DNA of 64,000 nucleotides from Bacteroidia bacterium (GTDB taxonomy: Bacteria > Bacteroidota > Bacteroidia > Bacteroidales > Azobacteroidaceae), in contig BNWW01000002.1 in the NCBI GenBank assembly GCA_025999115.1, positions 19,684 to 83,683 of the forward strand. Reading direction: 5' to 3'. Shown here piece after piece: positions 1 through 10,538 of the stretch. The first letter of the stretch is position 1, and each line of letters starts with the position of its first letter. A program made the position numbers and the translations under genes. The notes beneath the pieces are model-generated. The model was not told the DNA's origin. It made no database searches and saw only the letters and a list, made by a program, of their open reading frames with translations.

Positions 1-1
1 C

Positions 2-364
2 TTATTGGCAAACGATGCGGCATTTATTGCCGCCTGTGTGGAAACGGCCACCGAAGCATACAGCAATGCCATCAGGGACGGACTGCCGCACAACCGCGCG
101 GAAGAATTGGCAAACGTCGAACTCTACCGTGAACTGCTTTTCTCTCCCTATAATACCATTGTCAATATTATCTGGAACGAGTTTGCCGCCGAAATACCGG
201 AAGACGATGCCCGCGAAGCCGCATTACTGTTATTGCCGCTTTGTAGCAGGGTGTTGGAAAAATACAGCTTGTCGGATGATTTCGCCGAAACGCCGGAATA
301 TTACCTGTTATATACGGAACTGACCGGAACCATTCAAATACTCCTCGAAGATGGCATACAATAA
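2..364 (+). CDS. DUF1896 family protein, 5' partial
   Basis: The reading frame is open to the left edge of the window, so the N-terminus is missing. The visible 120 residues are acidic and helical and carry the signature I associate with DUF1896 proteins of CTnDOT-type elements: a stretch like [16 protein letters not shown], then [11 protein letters not shown] and [10 protein letters not shown] near the C-terminus. No enzymatic motif is seen and the role is unknown. In Bacteroidota conjugative elements this family usually sits directly before the large methylase-helicase gene. Here the stop codon overlaps that gene by 14 bp, which points to translational coupling. The family call is from memory of the pattern; membership in the mobile element is well supported by the neighbour. 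Confidence 0.7.
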   Translation, partial: LLANDAAFIAACVETATEAYSNAIRDGLPHNRAEELANVELYRELLFSPYNTIVNIIWNEFAAEIPEDDAREAALLLLPLCSRVLEKYSLSDDFAETPEYYLLYTELTGTIQILLEDGIQ

Positions 365-3300
365 AAAGGTGCATCTCCGGGAAAATATTGATGCCATAAA
401 AACAGCTTTTTCCCTTGACAGGGAAAAACGACCCGCCACAGCCGGAGAACGCGAAATTTTAGCCAAATATTCCGGCTTTGGCGGCATCAAAGCCATCCTG
501 AAACCGGCATCCACTCCGGCAGATGTCCTTTCATGGAACAAAACGGATGCGGAACTGTTTCCCCTGGTTACGGAACTGCACGAAGTGTTGCGGGAATCGT
601 CCGAAGATGAAGCGGAATACAAGCGGTATCTCGGCAGTCTTAAAAGCTCCATCCTGACCGCTTTTTATACCCCGAAAACAGTAGCAGATGCCTTGGCATC
701 CGTTTTGCGGGAAAACGGTATTATCCCGAAACGCTTGCTTGACCCTTCGGCAGGAACAGGCGTATTTGCCGGTGCTTTCAAAAACATTGCCCCCGAATGT
801 GAAACGGCCTGTTTTGAGAAAGATTTGCTTACAGGAAAAATCCTGAGCCATTTATATCCAAACGATAAAGTCCATGCGGCCGGATATGAAACGATAGAGC
901 CGAAATATTCCGGCTACTATGATGTGGCTGCCTCCAATATTCCTTTCGGCGATGTAGCGGTATTCGACCCTTTTTTCACTGCGCACAAAGATCCGGCGCG
1001 GCAGTTGGCCGCAAAGAGTATCCATAACTATTTCTTTATGAAATCGGTGGATAATGTGCGCGAAGGCGGTATTGTAGCGTTCATCACTTCGCAAGGCGTG
1101 ATGAACTCCGAGCAAAACCGTCCCGTAAGGGAATGGCTGATGGACAGGTGCGGTTTGGTTTCCGCTATCCGGTTGCCCAACAATCTTTTTGTTGACAGCG
1201 CCGGTACGGAAGTGGGCAGCGACCTGATTGTCTTACAACGCAATGCCAAAAGCGGCGACAATCTTTCCGAAAGACAGCGGGACTTTATTGAATCCCGTAA
1301 ACTATCGAACGGCATTCAGGTCAATAACACATTCCAAACATTTGATAATGTAGTACATACCGGTTACAAACTTGATACCGACCCTTACGGCAAACCCGCT
1401 ATGGTGTTTACCCATAAAGGCGGGGAAGAAGGCATTGCCGCCGATTTGTGGCTGAAACTCTTTGACGACACGTCCGAATACCTTGATTATGACCGCTATA
1501 TTGCGTTTGCCCCCGAAAAGCAGGAACAAGTACAAAAGCAAGAACAGCAAACAGCGACCGATGAACTTACCGCCGAAGATTATGAGGAAATGGACGGGAT
1601 ATTGAACGCGGCAAAAAAACCGCAATTTTGGAAAGAACCTGTTTTACAGCAAATTCCGGTTGAGGAAACGGTTTTACCCGGTCTGACTGTGGAAAACAAT
1701 ACCACTGCAATCGAAAATAAACCGCCGGTTGCTGAAGTGGCAGCCCCGGAAATTCTTCCGCAACCCGAACCGTTGATTAGCCTTTACGACCTTTTCGGCT
1801 TTTCGGCGGAGGAACGCACCCAAATCAAAAAGCCCAAATCCCGGAAAAAGAAAGACAAAACGGCTCAAAGGGAGTGGCGCGACCTGTTTAGCAGTCCATC
1901 GCCGCCGCCCGAAACGCCTGTGGAACGGGAGGCGCGGCTGAAACGTGAAGAAGAAGCCAGGGCGGAACGGATGAAACCGGTGCCGTTTATTACCGGCATA
2001 TTGCCTCATTACAGGGAAGGCACGCTTCTGTCGGGAGAGGATAACCGCATCGGCTACCTGCGCAACCTGAAAGGCTTGCAGCCCATGTTCAACCCGTTGG
2101 AACTGCCGGTACTGCAAAAACAAAAGGCATCGCTCTATATTGAAATACGCGACACCTACCATCACTTGTACAAAAATGAAGCCGAACGGCTGGAAGCCAA
2201 TCCCGCACTGCGTGAAATGCTGAACCGGCTTTATGATGATTTCAGGGAACGCTTCGGGGTGCTCAATGATAAACGCAATCTTGACCTTGTCAAGATGGAT
2301 GCCGGGGGAGTGGAAATCCTTTCGCTTGAGCGTTTTACCGGCGGCGTACCGGTCAAAGCAGATATTTTCGACCGCCCCGTGGCGTTCAATGCCAACGAAA
2401 TCACCCACACCGGCAATGCAAGGGAAGCCCTTGCCGCATCGCTCAACAAATATGCAGGCGTGAATCTCGCTTATATGGCATCCTTAACGGGCGGAAAAAA
2501 CGAGGACATACTCGAAGAACTGAAAGGCAGCATCTATTTCAATCCGATGATTGGCGGCTACGAGGCAGCCGATAAATTTGTGAGCGGGAATGTTATCTCC
2601 AAGGCGGAGCATGTGGAGGAGTTCATTGAACGCAACCCCGGACACGAAGCCGCACGGCAGTCGCTTGATGCATTGCATAACGCCGCACCGCAACCGATAG
2701 CCTTTGACGACCTTGATTTTAACTTGGGAGAACGGTGGATACCGGCAGGCATTTATAACAAATACGCTTCCTGTCTTTTTGATACGGATGTCAATATTCA
2801 TTACGCCCAAAGCAGGGACGAATACAGTGTCGGCGCCGGCAAGCGCAATGCAAAAATAAATGACCGGTATGCCGTCAAGGCGCAACGGCGAACTTTCGAC
2901 GGCATCACATTGATGAAACACGCCCTGCAAAACACTTCGCCCGACATTACCAAAAAAGTAAAGGTTGACGGCAAGGAAGTTAAGGTAAGGGACAGCGAAT
3001 CCATCCAGTTGGCAAACAGCAAAATTGATGAAATGCGGGCCGGATTTTCGGATTGGCTGAGGGAACAGTCGCCGGAGTTTAAAGACCGCCTGTCAAGCCT
3101 GTATAACCGGACTTTCAACTGTTTTGTGCGCCCCCGATACGACGGCAGCCATCAAACATTCCCCGGACTGGATTTGAAAGGTTTGGGCATCAGGGATTTA
3201 TATAAAAGTCAAAAAGATGCCGTATGGATGATGAAGCTCAACGGCGGGGCTATCTGCGACCACGAAGTCGGCGGCGGAAAAACCCTTATCATGTGTTGCG

Positions 3301-5954
3301 GCGCTTTTGAAATGAAACGCCTCGGCTTGGCAAACAAACCTATGATTGTAGGCCTGAAAGCGAATATCCACGAAATAGCGCAGACTTTTTGCACCGCTTA
3401 TCCCGATGCCAAAATTTTATACCCCGGCAAGGAGGATTTTACCCCGAAAAACCGGATGAAAATTTTCAATCAAATCAAAAACAATGAATGGGATTGCGTT
3501 ATCTTGACACACGAACAATTCGGAATGATGCCCCAGTCGCCGGAAATACAGCAGGAAATTTTGCAGGCTGAACTGGACAGCGTAGAGGAGAATTTGGCAG
3601 TCCTTAAACGGCAAGGCAGCGAGGTGTCGAACGGGATGGTCAAGGGGGTAATCAAACGGCAACTGAATTTGGAAGCCAAATTGAAAACCGTCGCTTTTGA
3701 AATTGCCGGACGCCAAGACGATGCAACCGATTTTAAGATGACAGGAATTGACCATCTGCTGGTGGACGAAAGCCATAAATTCAAAAACCTGACTTTTACC
3801 ACCCGCCACGACCGTGTAGCCGGACTGGGCAATTCCGAGGGTTCACAACGGGCACTCAACATGCTTTTTGCCATCCGCACCATTCAGGAGCGCACCGGAA
3901 AAGACCTTGGCGCAACCTTTCTTTCAGGTACAACCATTTCCAATTCCCTGACCGAATTATATCTGCTGTTCAAATATTTACGTCCAAAAGAATTGGAACG
4001 GCAGGGCATTACCACCTTTGATGCATGGGCGGCGATATTTGCCAAAAAGACGATTGACTATGAATTTTCGGTTACGAACGAAATCGCTCAAAAAGAACGG
4101 TTTCGCTATTTTATCAAAGTGCCGGAACTGGCCAGTTTCTATCACGAAATATGCGATTACCGCACGGCTGCCGATATTGGCATCGACCGTCCGGAGAAGA
4201 ACGAAATCCTGCACAATATCCCGCCAACGCCCGACCAGCAGGCTTTTACCGAACGATTAGTGGCTTTTGCCAAAAATGGAGATGGCACACTTTTGTTTCG
4301 TGCCCCGCTTTCAGAAAAGGAAGAAAAGGCTAAAATGTTGATAGCAACAGACTACGCACGTAAAATGTCGCTCGATATGCGCATGGTTGACCCCGAACGC
4401 TTCGGCGACCATATCGACAATAAAGCCAATCATTGTGCAAAATTAATTGCGGATTATTATAAGAAATATGATGAACACAAGGGTACTCAATTTGTTTTCA
4501 GTGATTTAGGCACGTACAAGCCTGGACAGTGGAACGTTTACAGCGAGATAAAACGGAAATTGGTAGAAGACTACGGCATTCCCGCCCATGAAATCCGCTT
4601 TATACAGGAATGTAAAACGGAAAACGCCCGAAAGACAATGATTAAGGGCATGAACGATGGAAATGTCCGGGTGCTGTTCGGTTCAACCGAAATGCTCGGC
4701 ACGGGCGTAAACGCACAAAAGCGGGCGGTAGCCGTCCATCATTTGGATACGCCGTGGGTGCCGTCGGCATTGGAACAGCGGGAGGGCCGGGCTATCCGCA
4801 AAGGCAACGAAGTAGCCAAACTGTATGCAGGCAACAAGGTGGATGTTGTCTTCTACGCCGTAGAAAAATCGCTCGATGCCTATAAATTCGGTCTGCTTCA
4901 CAACAAACAGCTGTTTATCAGCCAGCTAAAAAGCAATACCCTGGGTTCGCGTACCATTGACGAGGGCAGTCTGGACGAAAAAAGCGGCATGAATTTTTCG
5001 GAATACGTCGCCATACTGTCCGGCAACACCGAATTGATGGAAAAGGCTCGCTTGGAGAAAAAAGTAGCCGGACTGGAAAGCGAACGTCAAGCGTTTATGC
5101 GCGGTAAATCGTCTTCCCGCTACAAGTTGGAAAATATTTTACAAACCGTAGAAAAGAACAACAGTTTGATAAACCGCATAACCGGAGATATGGAAGCGTT
5201 CAAAAGCCGTGTGCAATACGATAATGATAAAAACATGCTGAACCCTGTCCTGTTGGACGGTGTTACCGGTAGTAATCCTCAACTGATTGGCAAGAAACTG
5301 AATGAGATAGCCGACAATGCGCGGACACATGGCATACCGGAACCTGTCGGCTCCCTCTACGGTTTTACGTTATTGGTAAAAACCGAAACAAGCAACAAGG
5401 ACGGTTTTGATTTGGTGCAAAACCGTTTCTTTGCCAAAGGCGGGGGCGAAGTACTGTACAAGTACAATAACGGCATATTGGCAAACGACCCGAAGACGGC
5501 ATCCATGAATTTGCTCCATGCCTTGGAATCCATGCCCGCACTGCTGAACAGGTATCAGGCCGATAACGAAAAAATAACAAAAGACGTTCCGGTACTCAAG
5601 GAAGTGGTGGATGGAACGTGGCGCAGGGAAGACGAATTGAAAGTCCTGAAAGGCGATTTAACCGCCCTGGAACGGCAGATACAGTTGTCGTTGAAGCCCA
5701 TTGAGCAAAGCGAAGGAAAGCCGGATGACGAGCCTGAAAACGTGCCTGCTCCGGTTGCAGCAAAAAACAATGAGGCAAAGCCGCAATTCGTTTCTCCGAA
5801 AGAGGAAAAGAATATCGCCATAGAACAAATACACGCATTGTTTACCGGTAAATCAAAACCGCAAGATATTGTACACAAAGAATTTCGGGAAGTGAAAGAA
5901 ACGATGGGCGACAGGCTTGTCATTGCATCGCCTGCAAAAGGCATAAAGATATGA
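351..5954 (+). CDS. Large N6-adenine methylase / SNF2-like helicase fusion of integrative elements
   Basis: This is a 1867-residue protein. The N-terminal third is an N6-adenine methyltransferase: SAM-binding DPSAGTG at residues 131-137 and the motif IV position SNIPFGD near 195, a variant of the usual N/D-P-P-Y/F. A charged, proline-rich linker (about 390-530) follows. The C-terminal half is an SF2/SNF2-type helicase with Walker A HEVGGGKT (971-978), Walker B DESH (1139-1142) and a motif VI like [11 protein letters not shown] (near 1476). Proteins of this kind are common in Bacteroidota conjugative elements and may protect or process incoming DNA, but their role is not settled. The start at 351 overlaps the preceding stop. 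A strong hairpin lies just after the stop. The length is typical of the family and I see no frameshift. Confidence 0.88.
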   Translation: MAYNKKVHLRENIDAIKTAFSLDREKRPATAGEREILAKYSGFGGIKAILKPASTPADVLSWNKTDAELFPLVTELHEVLRESSEDEAEYKRYLGSLKSSILTAFYTPKTVADALASVLRENGIIPKRLLDPSAGTGVFAGAFKNIAPECETACFEKDLLTGKILSHLYPNDKVHAAGYETIEPKYSGYYDVAASNIPFGDVAVFDPFFTAHKDPARQLAAKSIHNYFFMKSVDNVREGGIVAFITSQGVMNSEQNRPVREWLMDRCGLVSAIRLPNNLFVDSAGTEVGSDLIVLQRNAKSGDNLSERQRDFIESRKLSNGIQVNNTFQTFDNVVHTGYKLDTDPYGKPAMVFTHKGGEEGIAADLWLKLFDDTSEYLDYDRYIAFAPEKQEQVQKQEQQTATDELTAEDYEEMDGILNAAKKPQFWKEPVLQQIPVEETVLPGLTVENNTTAIENKPPVAEVAAPEILPQPEPLISLYDLFGFSAEERTQIKKPKSRKKKDKTAQREWRDLFSSPSPPPETPVEREARLKREEEARAERMKPVPFITGILPHYREGTLLSGEDNRIGYLRNLKGLQPMFNPLELPVLQKQKASLYIEIRDTYHHLYKNEAERLEANPALREMLNRLYDDFRERFGVLNDKRNLDLVKMDAGGVEILSLERFTGGVPVKADIFDRPVAFNANEITHTGNAREALAASLNKYAGVNLAYMASLTGGKNEDILEELKGSIYFNPMIGGYEAADKFVSGNVISKAEHVEEFIERNPGHEAARQSLDALHNAAPQPIAFDDLDFNLGERWIPAGIYNKYASCLFDTDVNIHYAQSRDEYSVGAGKRNAKINDRYAVKAQRRTFDGITLMKHALQNTSPDITKKVKVDGKEVKVRDSESIQLANSKIDEMRAGFSDWLREQSPEFKDRLSSLYNRTFNCFVRPRYDGSHQTFPGLDLKGLGIRDLYKSQKDAVWMMKLNGGAICDHEVGGGKTLIMCCGAFEMKRLGLANKPMIVGLKANIHEIAQTFCTAYPDAKILYPGKEDFTPKNRMKIFNQIKNNEWDCVILTHEQFGMMPQSPEIQQEILQAELDSVEENLAVLKRQGSEVSNGMVKGVIKRQLNLEAKLKTVAFEIAGRQDDATDFKMTGIDHLLVDESHKFKNLTFTTRHDRVAGLGNSEGSQRALNMLFAIRTIQERTGKDLGATFLSGTTISNSLTELYLLFKYLRPKELERQGITTFDAWAAIFAKKTIDYEFSVTNEIAQKERFRYFIKVPELASFYHEICDYRTAADIGIDRPEKNEILHNIPPTPDQQAFTERLVAFAKNGDGTLLFRAPLSEKEEKAKMLIATDYARKMSLDMRMVDPERFGDHIDNKANHCAKLIADYYKKYDEHKGTQFVFSDLGTYKPGQWNVYSEIKRKLVEDYGIPAHEIRFIQECKTENARKTMIKGMNDGNVRVLFGSTEMLGTGVNAQKRAVAVHHLDTPWVPSALEQREGRAIRKGNEVAKLYAGNKVDVVFYAVEKSLDAYKFGLLHNKQLFISQLKSNTLGSRTIDEGSLDEKSGMNFSEYVAILSGNTELMEKARLEKKVAGLESERQAFMRGKSSSRYKLENILQTVEKNNSLINRITGDMEAFKSRVQYDNDKNMLNPVLLDGVTGSNPQLIGKKLNEIADNARTHGIPEPVGSLYGFTLLVKTETSNKDGFDLVQNRFFAKGGGEVLYKYNNGILANDPKTASMNLLHALESMPALLNRYQADNEKITKDVPVLKEVVDGTWRREDELKVLKGDLTALERQIQLSLKPIEQSEGKPDDEPENVPAPVAAKNNEAKPQFVSPKEEKNIAIEQIHALFTGKSKPQDIVHKEFREVKETMGDRLVIASPAKGIKI

Positions 5955-5976
5955 AAAAAGAACTTTTCTAAAACGC

Positions 5977-6010
5977 AAGGCTCGATTTATGTCTTGATAA
6001 ACCGAGCCTT
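5977..6010 (+). terminator. Hairpin downstream of methylase-helicase
   Basis: The 8-bp arms AAGGCTCG / CGAGCCTT continue, after one A-C mismatch, into TTTAT / ATAAA around a 6-nt loop. The sequence following is T-rich but has no clean T-tract. It lies 23 bp after the stop and before the AbiE promoter, so a terminator is the natural reading. Confidence 0.6.
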
Positions 6011-6080
6011 GAAACTCTTTCTGATTCAGATGAGCGTTGTAAAGGTACGAATATTTTTATATATAACAAAAAAAATGTAT

Positions 6081-6088
6081 TATCTTTG
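6081..6088 (+). promoter_or_regulatory. Bacteroidota -7 element TATCTTTG for abiEi-abiEii
   Basis: TATCTTTG fits the TAnnTTTG consensus of Bacteroidota promoters. No good -33 TTTG is seen at the expected distance. The predicted start of transcription, near 6095, leaves a leader of about 55 nt containing the hairpin at 6109-6130. Confidence 0.6.
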
Positions 6089-6108
6089 CATCATAAATCG
6101 TAGTAAGA

Positions 6109-6130
6109 AAACCCCAGTTTTCAGGGGTTT
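6109..6130 (+). promoter_or_regulatory. Leader hairpin in front of abiEi
   Basis: The 7-bp arms AAACCCC / GGGGTTT enclose an 8-nt loop and are followed by TATTTTACC. The hairpin lies between the -7 element and the AbiEi start codon, so it would be in the mRNA leader. It could act as an attenuator or as a binding site for the antitoxin; neither is shown by the sequence alone. Confidence 0.45.
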
Positions 6131-6152
6131 ATTTTACCACAAAATATGAAAA

Positions 6153-6953
6153 ATGGCAAAAGGTACCCAAATAACAAAGTCGCTTACCGTAGAGCAGATG
6201 GAGTTTCTCAAATATCTGGACAATGAGGAAATACAGCTGTTTACACTTGATGCTGTCCGGGATTTCACAGGCAGGGGAACAAAGACATTGAACGAAATTA
6301 TCGAGAATCTTGTCCGGAAAGATTTTGTGTATCGCATAGAACGGGGAAAATATTGCCGCAGTACATTCAGGGATGAACATGTAACCGGCACATTTATTGT
6401 TCCGGACGGAACGATAGCTTATTGGTCTGCTTTGCACCTGTACGGATTGACTGAACAATTCCCCAATACAATTTTTGTTCAAACTACATTAAAGAAGAAT
6501 CCGGTAACTGTTATGGGAACGCACTATCGTTTTATCAAAGTAGCTGTGCAAAAAAGAACAGGAATAATTTACAACGGATACGGAAATTACAAGTATCCGG
6601 TTACAGACCTTGAAAAAACGATTGTTGATTGCTTTGATTTACCACAGTACAGCGGAGGATATGCAGAGCTTATCCGGGCGTTCGCACAGGCGACATTAGA
6701 TGCCGGTAAATTGACAGATTACTGTCAGAAAATCAATAATATAGCAGTAATCAAGCGAATCGGCTTTTTAGCTGAACTGTTGGAAAAGAAAAGTTTGGAA
6801 ACGTTTACTGCATTTGCGCGAACAAAAGTAAACCGTACCTGTAATTTGTTTGACCCTTTCGGGAATAAAAAAGGCGAAATCATAAGCGACTGGAATTTAA
6901 GGTTAAACATATCCAAAGAAGCAATCAGGGCAATCATACAAAATCCTTACTGA
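6153..6953 (+). CDS. abiEi: AbiEi family antitoxin / transcriptional regulator (type IV TA)
   Basis: This 266-residue protein has a winged-helix-like N-terminus (about 10-70, including LDAVRDFTGRGTKTLNEIIENL and a RIERGKY turn). A C-terminal part follows with the AbiEi pattern IAYWSALHLYGLTEQ and YPVTDLEKTIVDCFDLP. AbiEi proteins are the DNA-binding antitoxins of AbiE systems: they repress the operon and counteract AbiEii without stable complex formation (type IV toxin-antitoxin). The AbiEii-type gene starts 2 bp after the stop, the classic arrangement. It has its own predicted promoter and leader hairpin. It sits as cargo between core genes of the integrative element, consistent with phage defence or element stabilisation. 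Confidence 0.88.
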   Translation: MAKGTQITKSLTVEQMEFLKYLDNEEIQLFTLDAVRDFTGRGTKTLNEIIENLVRKDFVYRIERGKYCRSTFRDEHVTGTFIVPDGTIAYWSALHLYGLTEQFPNTIFVQTTLKKNPVTVMGTHYRFIKVAVQKRTGIIYNGYGNYKYPVTDLEKTIVDCFDLPQYSGGYAELIRAFAQATLDAGKLTDYCQKINNIAVIKRIGFLAELLEKKSLETFTAFARTKVNRTCNLFDPFGNKKGEIISDWNLRLNISKEAIRAIIQNPY

Positions 6954-6955
6954 AC

Positions 6956-7816
6956 ATGATAAGTAAAAATGAAATAAACCGGTTGGCTACCGAAAAAAAC
7001 GTGAAAACGAGTACAATAGACAAAGATTGGGTCTTGGGGCATTTCATTGATGCCATATATTCCATTCCCGAATGTCGTAAAACCCTCATATTCAAAGGTG
7101 GTACATGTTTAAAGAAATGCAGGATAGCTGATTATAGATTTTCAGAAGACCTTGATTTTACTTCCCTCAGTGATTCTTTTGTTTTCGACCTCTCACTGTT
7201 GCAACAAATCGTATCGCTGGTAGAAAATCGTACGGAAATGCCTCTGTACATTCAATCCGTTGAAGAATTGCTGTTTAACAATAAACGTACAGGCTATGCC
7301 GCACGAATAAAATATTGGGGGGCTGACCACAGGAAAGACCAGCAGCCGCCTGAACCTTCGCGTTGGCTCACAAATATTAAGATAGAGATAATTCTTTATG
7401 AAACAATGATTTTTGATGCGGAATTGAAAAATATCAGCCATCCGTACAGCGACCGGCTTACGGAAAATGCGACGAATGTTCCCGTTTACAACATTCATGA
7501 AGTGCTTGCCGAAAAAATTCGGGCGTTGAGACAGCGTTCCTATACTGCGCCCCGCGATTATTACGATATATGGTATTTGAGCAAGTATATGGAAGACATT
7601 GATTGGCAGAAGGTAGTGGATGCTTTTAAGATAAAAACCGCTTATAAGGGACTTTCGTTTACAGGCATTGACCAACTTGTCAACGAAGATAACGACAGGA
7701 CTTTAAAAGCGGCATGGAAAAACAGTCTGGAACATCAGATTGGCAACGGTAAACTTCCCGATTATCAAACAGTAAAAACAGAGTTGCTTATCCTTTTCAG
7801 GCGAATATTTTTATGA
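6956..7816 (+). CDS. abiEii: AbiEii-type nucleotidyltransferase toxin
   Basis: This 286-residue protein is of the AbiEii / DUF1814 nucleotidyltransferase family. The catalytic region is recognisable: FKGGTCLKKC (GG-T nucleotide-binding turn) followed by RFSEDLDFT, which supplies the two metal-binding acidic residues. A later segment, VHEVLAEKIRALRQR-like (NIHEVLAEKIRAL), and the PRDYYDIWYLSKY motif are also typical. AbiEii proteins are toxins that modify cellular targets (tRNA acceptor ends in characterised relatives) and cause growth arrest. All visible key residues are present, so the toxin looks intact. The gene is separated by only 2 bp from its antitoxin partner. The next genes downstream are on the opposite strand. 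Confidence 0.88.
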   Translation: MISKNEINRLATEKNVKTSTIDKDWVLGHFIDAIYSIPECRKTLIFKGGTCLKKCRIADYRFSEDLDFTSLSDSFVFDLSLLQQIVSLVENRTEMPLYIQSVEELLFNNKRTGYAARIKYWGADHRKDQQPPEPSRWLTNIKIEIILYETMIFDAELKNISHPYSDRLTENATNVPVYNIHEVLAEKIRALRQRSYTAPRDYYDIWYLSKYMEDIDWQKVVDAFKIKTAYKGLSFTGIDQLVNEDNDRTLKAAWKNSLEHQIGNGKLPDYQTVKTELLILFRRIFL

Positions 7817-7827
7817 GCATCGTTTTT

Positions 7828-8163
7828 CTATGAAACCTGTATCGCCTCTGCCTCCGAATTGATTATCCGGCAATCGCCCAAAATGGCTCCGCTTTCAACA
7901 AGCTCCCTGTCCATATCGGTTTTCATCCTGTAAACCTCTGCCCGTTTGTAATGGTAGATTTCCTTTATTCTGCAATGGAACAGGATATTATTTTTTCGTA
8001 AAGCATTCAGCAAGCCTTGCGAGATATTCAAAAATTCGCAGGCTTCTTTACCCGTCATCCAATAATCCGTTTCGGAAAATTGATATTTAACGTCTGCCAG
8101 CTGGTTTAACACCCGTCCCATCAATGACCGGAACAGGTTTTCTTCAATTAAAATGTAACTCAT
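7828..8163 (-). CDS. Small helix-turn-helix / excisionase-like protein
   Basis: This 111-residue protein has a central MerR/excisionase-type HTH: WMTGKEACEFLNISQGLLNALRKN, followed by a turn and YHYKRAEVYRM, the basic wing seen in many Bacteroidota mobile-element proteins. The N-terminus is helical. Such proteins often act as recombination directionality factors or element regulators; the specific role here is inferred. Its start codon overlaps the stop of the upstream HTH gene (ATGA-type, 4 bp), so the two are probably translated together. It closes a four-gene minus-strand unit running from 10863 down to 7828. Confidence 0.75.
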   Translation of the reverse strand: MSYILIEENLFRSLMGRVLNQLADVKYQFSETDYWMTGKEACEFLNISQGLLNALRKNNILFHCRIKEIYHYKRAEVYRMKTDMDRELVESGAILGDCRIINSEAEAIQVS

Positions 8164-8489
8164 GATTCTGTATTGTTTTCGTTATTTTTATTGCCTTTCA
8201 TGAAATCCTTATCGTCGAAATGGTTTTTGATGAATGCCAGCAACTCACTTTCCCTGTAATAGGTCTTGTGGTAAATGGTGTGGTAGGGAAGCTGTTTGAG
8301 CGTTCGATACCGCTGAAGCGTCCGCTTGCTGATATTGAGCAGCTGGCAAATATCCTGGTTATCCAAAAGGTGTTCACCCTTGGGCAGGCCGTATTGTTTC
8401 TTACTCCGACTCTCACCCTTTTCCAAATGGTCGAAACGTTCCATGATGCGCCGCATCCATGTTTCAAAAACTTCTTTGTCTATATGCAT
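8160..8489 (-). CDS. Small helix-turn-helix protein of integrative element
   Basis: This 109-residue protein has an HTH core LLDNQDICQLLNISKRTLQRYRTLKQLPYH and then a YYRESELLAFIKNHF wing. This is the standard excisionase/MerR-like layout of Bacteroidota integrative elements (compare the Xis2c/Xis2d-type proteins of CTnDOT). The N-terminus (FETWMRRIMERFDHLE) is amphipathic and may dimerise. The gene lies 9 bp after the primase-helicase stop and overlaps the next HTH gene, so it belongs to the same transcription unit. DNA binding is well supported by the pattern; the target site is unknown. Confidence 0.78.
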   Translation of the reverse strand: MHIDKEVFETWMRRIMERFDHLEKGESRSKKQYGLPKGEHLLDNQDICQLLNISKRTLQRYRTLKQLPYHTIYHKTYYRESELLAFIKNHFDDKDFMKGNKNNENNTES

Positions 8490-8498
8490 AATAATTAT

Positions 8499-10538
8499 TT
8501 ATAAAATCCCGATGATGAAATAACTCTGGTTGGACGGGTCTTTGAGGATAATCTCCTTTTCCCGCATAAACTTGATATAACTTTTTGCCGTCCGCTCTTT
8601 TACGTCAAGCAATTCCTGCAACTGTTCGCATAATTCCACGTAGGTAAGGAATTGCTTTCGGGCGAAAATATCCCTCGCAATGGAAACCAACTCGTCTTCC
8701 TTGCGTTTTTCCTTGGCTTCTTTGGGTTTCTCGCCCAGGTAAGCGTGCATTCCGGCATCCTTGTCCCATGCAAATTGCATGATTGGGACGTCAAGCGGGC
8801 TGCCGTCACGCACTTTCAGGGCTTTAACCACCGATACGGCAGGGTCGTTATCCTGTTCGATGGAAAGGATGGCAGCCGCTTTGCGCTGCAACTCGCTACC
8901 CAAATGCCCCCGGAGTTTTAATCCGTTGGGCACAAAATGCAATACCGTCACGATGCAGGTATTGTAAATTCCCGCCAAACGATACAGTTCCTCTATGACG
9001 GCGATGCTTTCCGCTTCGTCGTTGGCGGATTTTATCAGGTCGGCAATACCGTCAATCACAACCATTTGAATACCTTTATATTGATAATGGTGCCTGTCCA
9101 TGCTTTGCACAATGGCTTGCAACCGTTCTTTGCGGGACATTCCGGTCAGGCTGTATGCCCGGAAATAATCGGGCTTGGCCAATTGTTTGCCGCGCCGCAG
9201 CAGATTGTTGATATTCTTGTAAATCTGCACTTCCGACTGTTCCGTATCATAAAAAAGCACGGCTTTTTCGTGCCGGTTTTCGCTGACTGTCACGCCAAGC
9301 ATATCTATTTCCGTTCCCGGCTGCCTGACCGCCCCGGCAATCAAGGCGGCAACATAATTGCTTTTGCCGGTGCCTTCCCCGCCGGTCACACAAAGCAAAT
9401 TGCCTTGTGTGCCAAGCGGCACATCCCCGGTATAAATAATCATTTGTGCAACAGGTGGGGGATTGTTCAAATCGACTTCGCAGGATTTTAAAGCCGACAT
9501 GGTTTCACTGTAAAGGGTATCCAACAGATGAATGAATAAATCTATCAAGTCGTCCGGCGTATTGCCGAGCCGGAAATAATCCGACACGTCTTTTTCCGCT
9601 TTTGTGCCGGAAAGAGGTAAAAGCAGCCTTTTTACTTCATAGGCGCTTAAATGTTGCACCTGTTTTTCAGAACTCTCCATTCCCGTTTTATCCATGTCGA
9701 AAAGCAGGACGATATGTTTAAACCGGTAGGAGAGTTTGTGAATTGTTTCAAGCGGAATATTAGACGTTTCCGAATTAAAGCAGATGGCATGAAAACCGTG
9801 GGCGGCAAGCGCCATTACATCCTTTTCGCCGCCGGTAATAAAAAGCAAATCGCCTTTGGCGGGTAATTGCTCCAGTCCGAAACAGGCATGTTCAGGAATA
9901 TTGCCTGCCTGCAAAAACCGTATCTCCGACATCGGGCGATAGATTTTAATGTATTGTTTCCTGACATAGCCATACACCGGCTCCTTTTCGGAAGAAAGGA
10001 AATAAAACGGTTTTTCGTCCTTGTTTTCGCTGTCGAAACGGCTCAATGAAGATACCTGAAAATTTTGGAGCGTTTTTTCCGTGATGCCGTACTGTTTCCA
10101 CCAGGCAAGTTCCGGCACCGAAAATTGTTTTTGCACGACAGCATAGGGACGTGATTTCCGGACAGGCACAGTCGGCTGTGCAACCGGCAGCTGCCGTACT
10201 GCTTTCACTACCGGATGATAATCGTTGTCGCCTGATAACCCCAAATGCAATTCATGGTTGATTGTTTCCATGATTTGAACAAACTCTTTCGTACAATCCA
10301 GTCCGGTCAGTTTGCCGACAAAGGCAAAGCAATCGCCCGAACACTCATCGTTACCAAAATCTTTCAAGCGGTAACAGTCGTGTTTTCGGTCAAGGAAAAT
10401 ATTGCAGGAAGCGTGTTTATCCTCATAGAGGGGGTTCAGGAAATTTTTCCCCGTCTGAAAAGGGACAGGAATAAAATGCCGGAACACGGAGAGGCCTTTG
10501 TCCGTTGCCCTTAGTATAGTTTCTTTATTTAATCCCAT
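8499..10538 (-). CDS. Toprim primase fused to RepA/RecA-like helicase
   Basis: This 679-residue protein starts with a primase-like zinc-finger region (Cys and His spread through SCNIFLDRKHDCYRLKDFG and CSGDCFAFVG). A Toprim domain follows (LLFITGGEKDVMALAAHG and IVLLFDMDKTG, supplying the acidic metal ligands). The last part is a RecA-like AAA_25 ATPase with Walker A GGEGTGKS near residue 385 and Walker B MVVIDGIADL. A lysine-rich tail probably carries a winged helix. The architecture fits a primase-helicase that starts replication of an excised element. It overlaps the upstream HTH gene by 14 bp and is followed by two more HTH genes. All key motifs look intact. Confidence 0.82.
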   Translation of the reverse strand: MGLNKETILRATDKGLSVFRHFIPVPFQTGKNFLNPLYEDKHASCNIFLDRKHDCYRLKDFGNDECSGDCFAFVGKLTGLDCTKEFVQIMETINHELHLGLSGDNDYHPVVKAVRQLPVAQPTVPVRKSRPYAVVQKQFSVPELAWWKQYGITEKTLQNFQVSSLSRFDSENKDEKPFYFLSSEKEPVYGYVRKQYIKIYRPMSEIRFLQAGNIPEHACFGLEQLPAKGDLLFITGGEKDVMALAAHGFHAICFNSETSNIPLETIHKLSYRFKHIVLLFDMDKTGMESSEKQVQHLSAYEVKRLLLPLSGTKAEKDVSDYFRLGNTPDDLIDLFIHLLDTLYSETMSALKSCEVDLNNPPPVAQMIIYTGDVPLGTQGNLLCVTGGEGTGKSNYVAALIAGAVRQPGTEIDMLGVTVSENRHEKAVLFYDTEQSEVQIYKNINNLLRRGKQLAKPDYFRAYSLTGMSRKERLQAIVQSMDRHHYQYKGIQMVVIDGIADLIKSANDEAESIAVIEELYRLAGIYNTCIVTVLHFVPNGLKLRGHLGSELQRKAAAILSIEQDNDPAVSVVKALKVRDGSPLDVPIMQFAWDKDAGMHAYLGEKPKEAKEKRKEDELVSIARDIFARKQFLTYVELCEQLQELLDVKERTAKSYIKFMREKEIILKDPSNQSYFIIGIL

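Noticed and set aside
1674..2408. 244-codon open frame antisense to the methylase-helicase
   Set aside because: Shadow frame within a well-supported gene.
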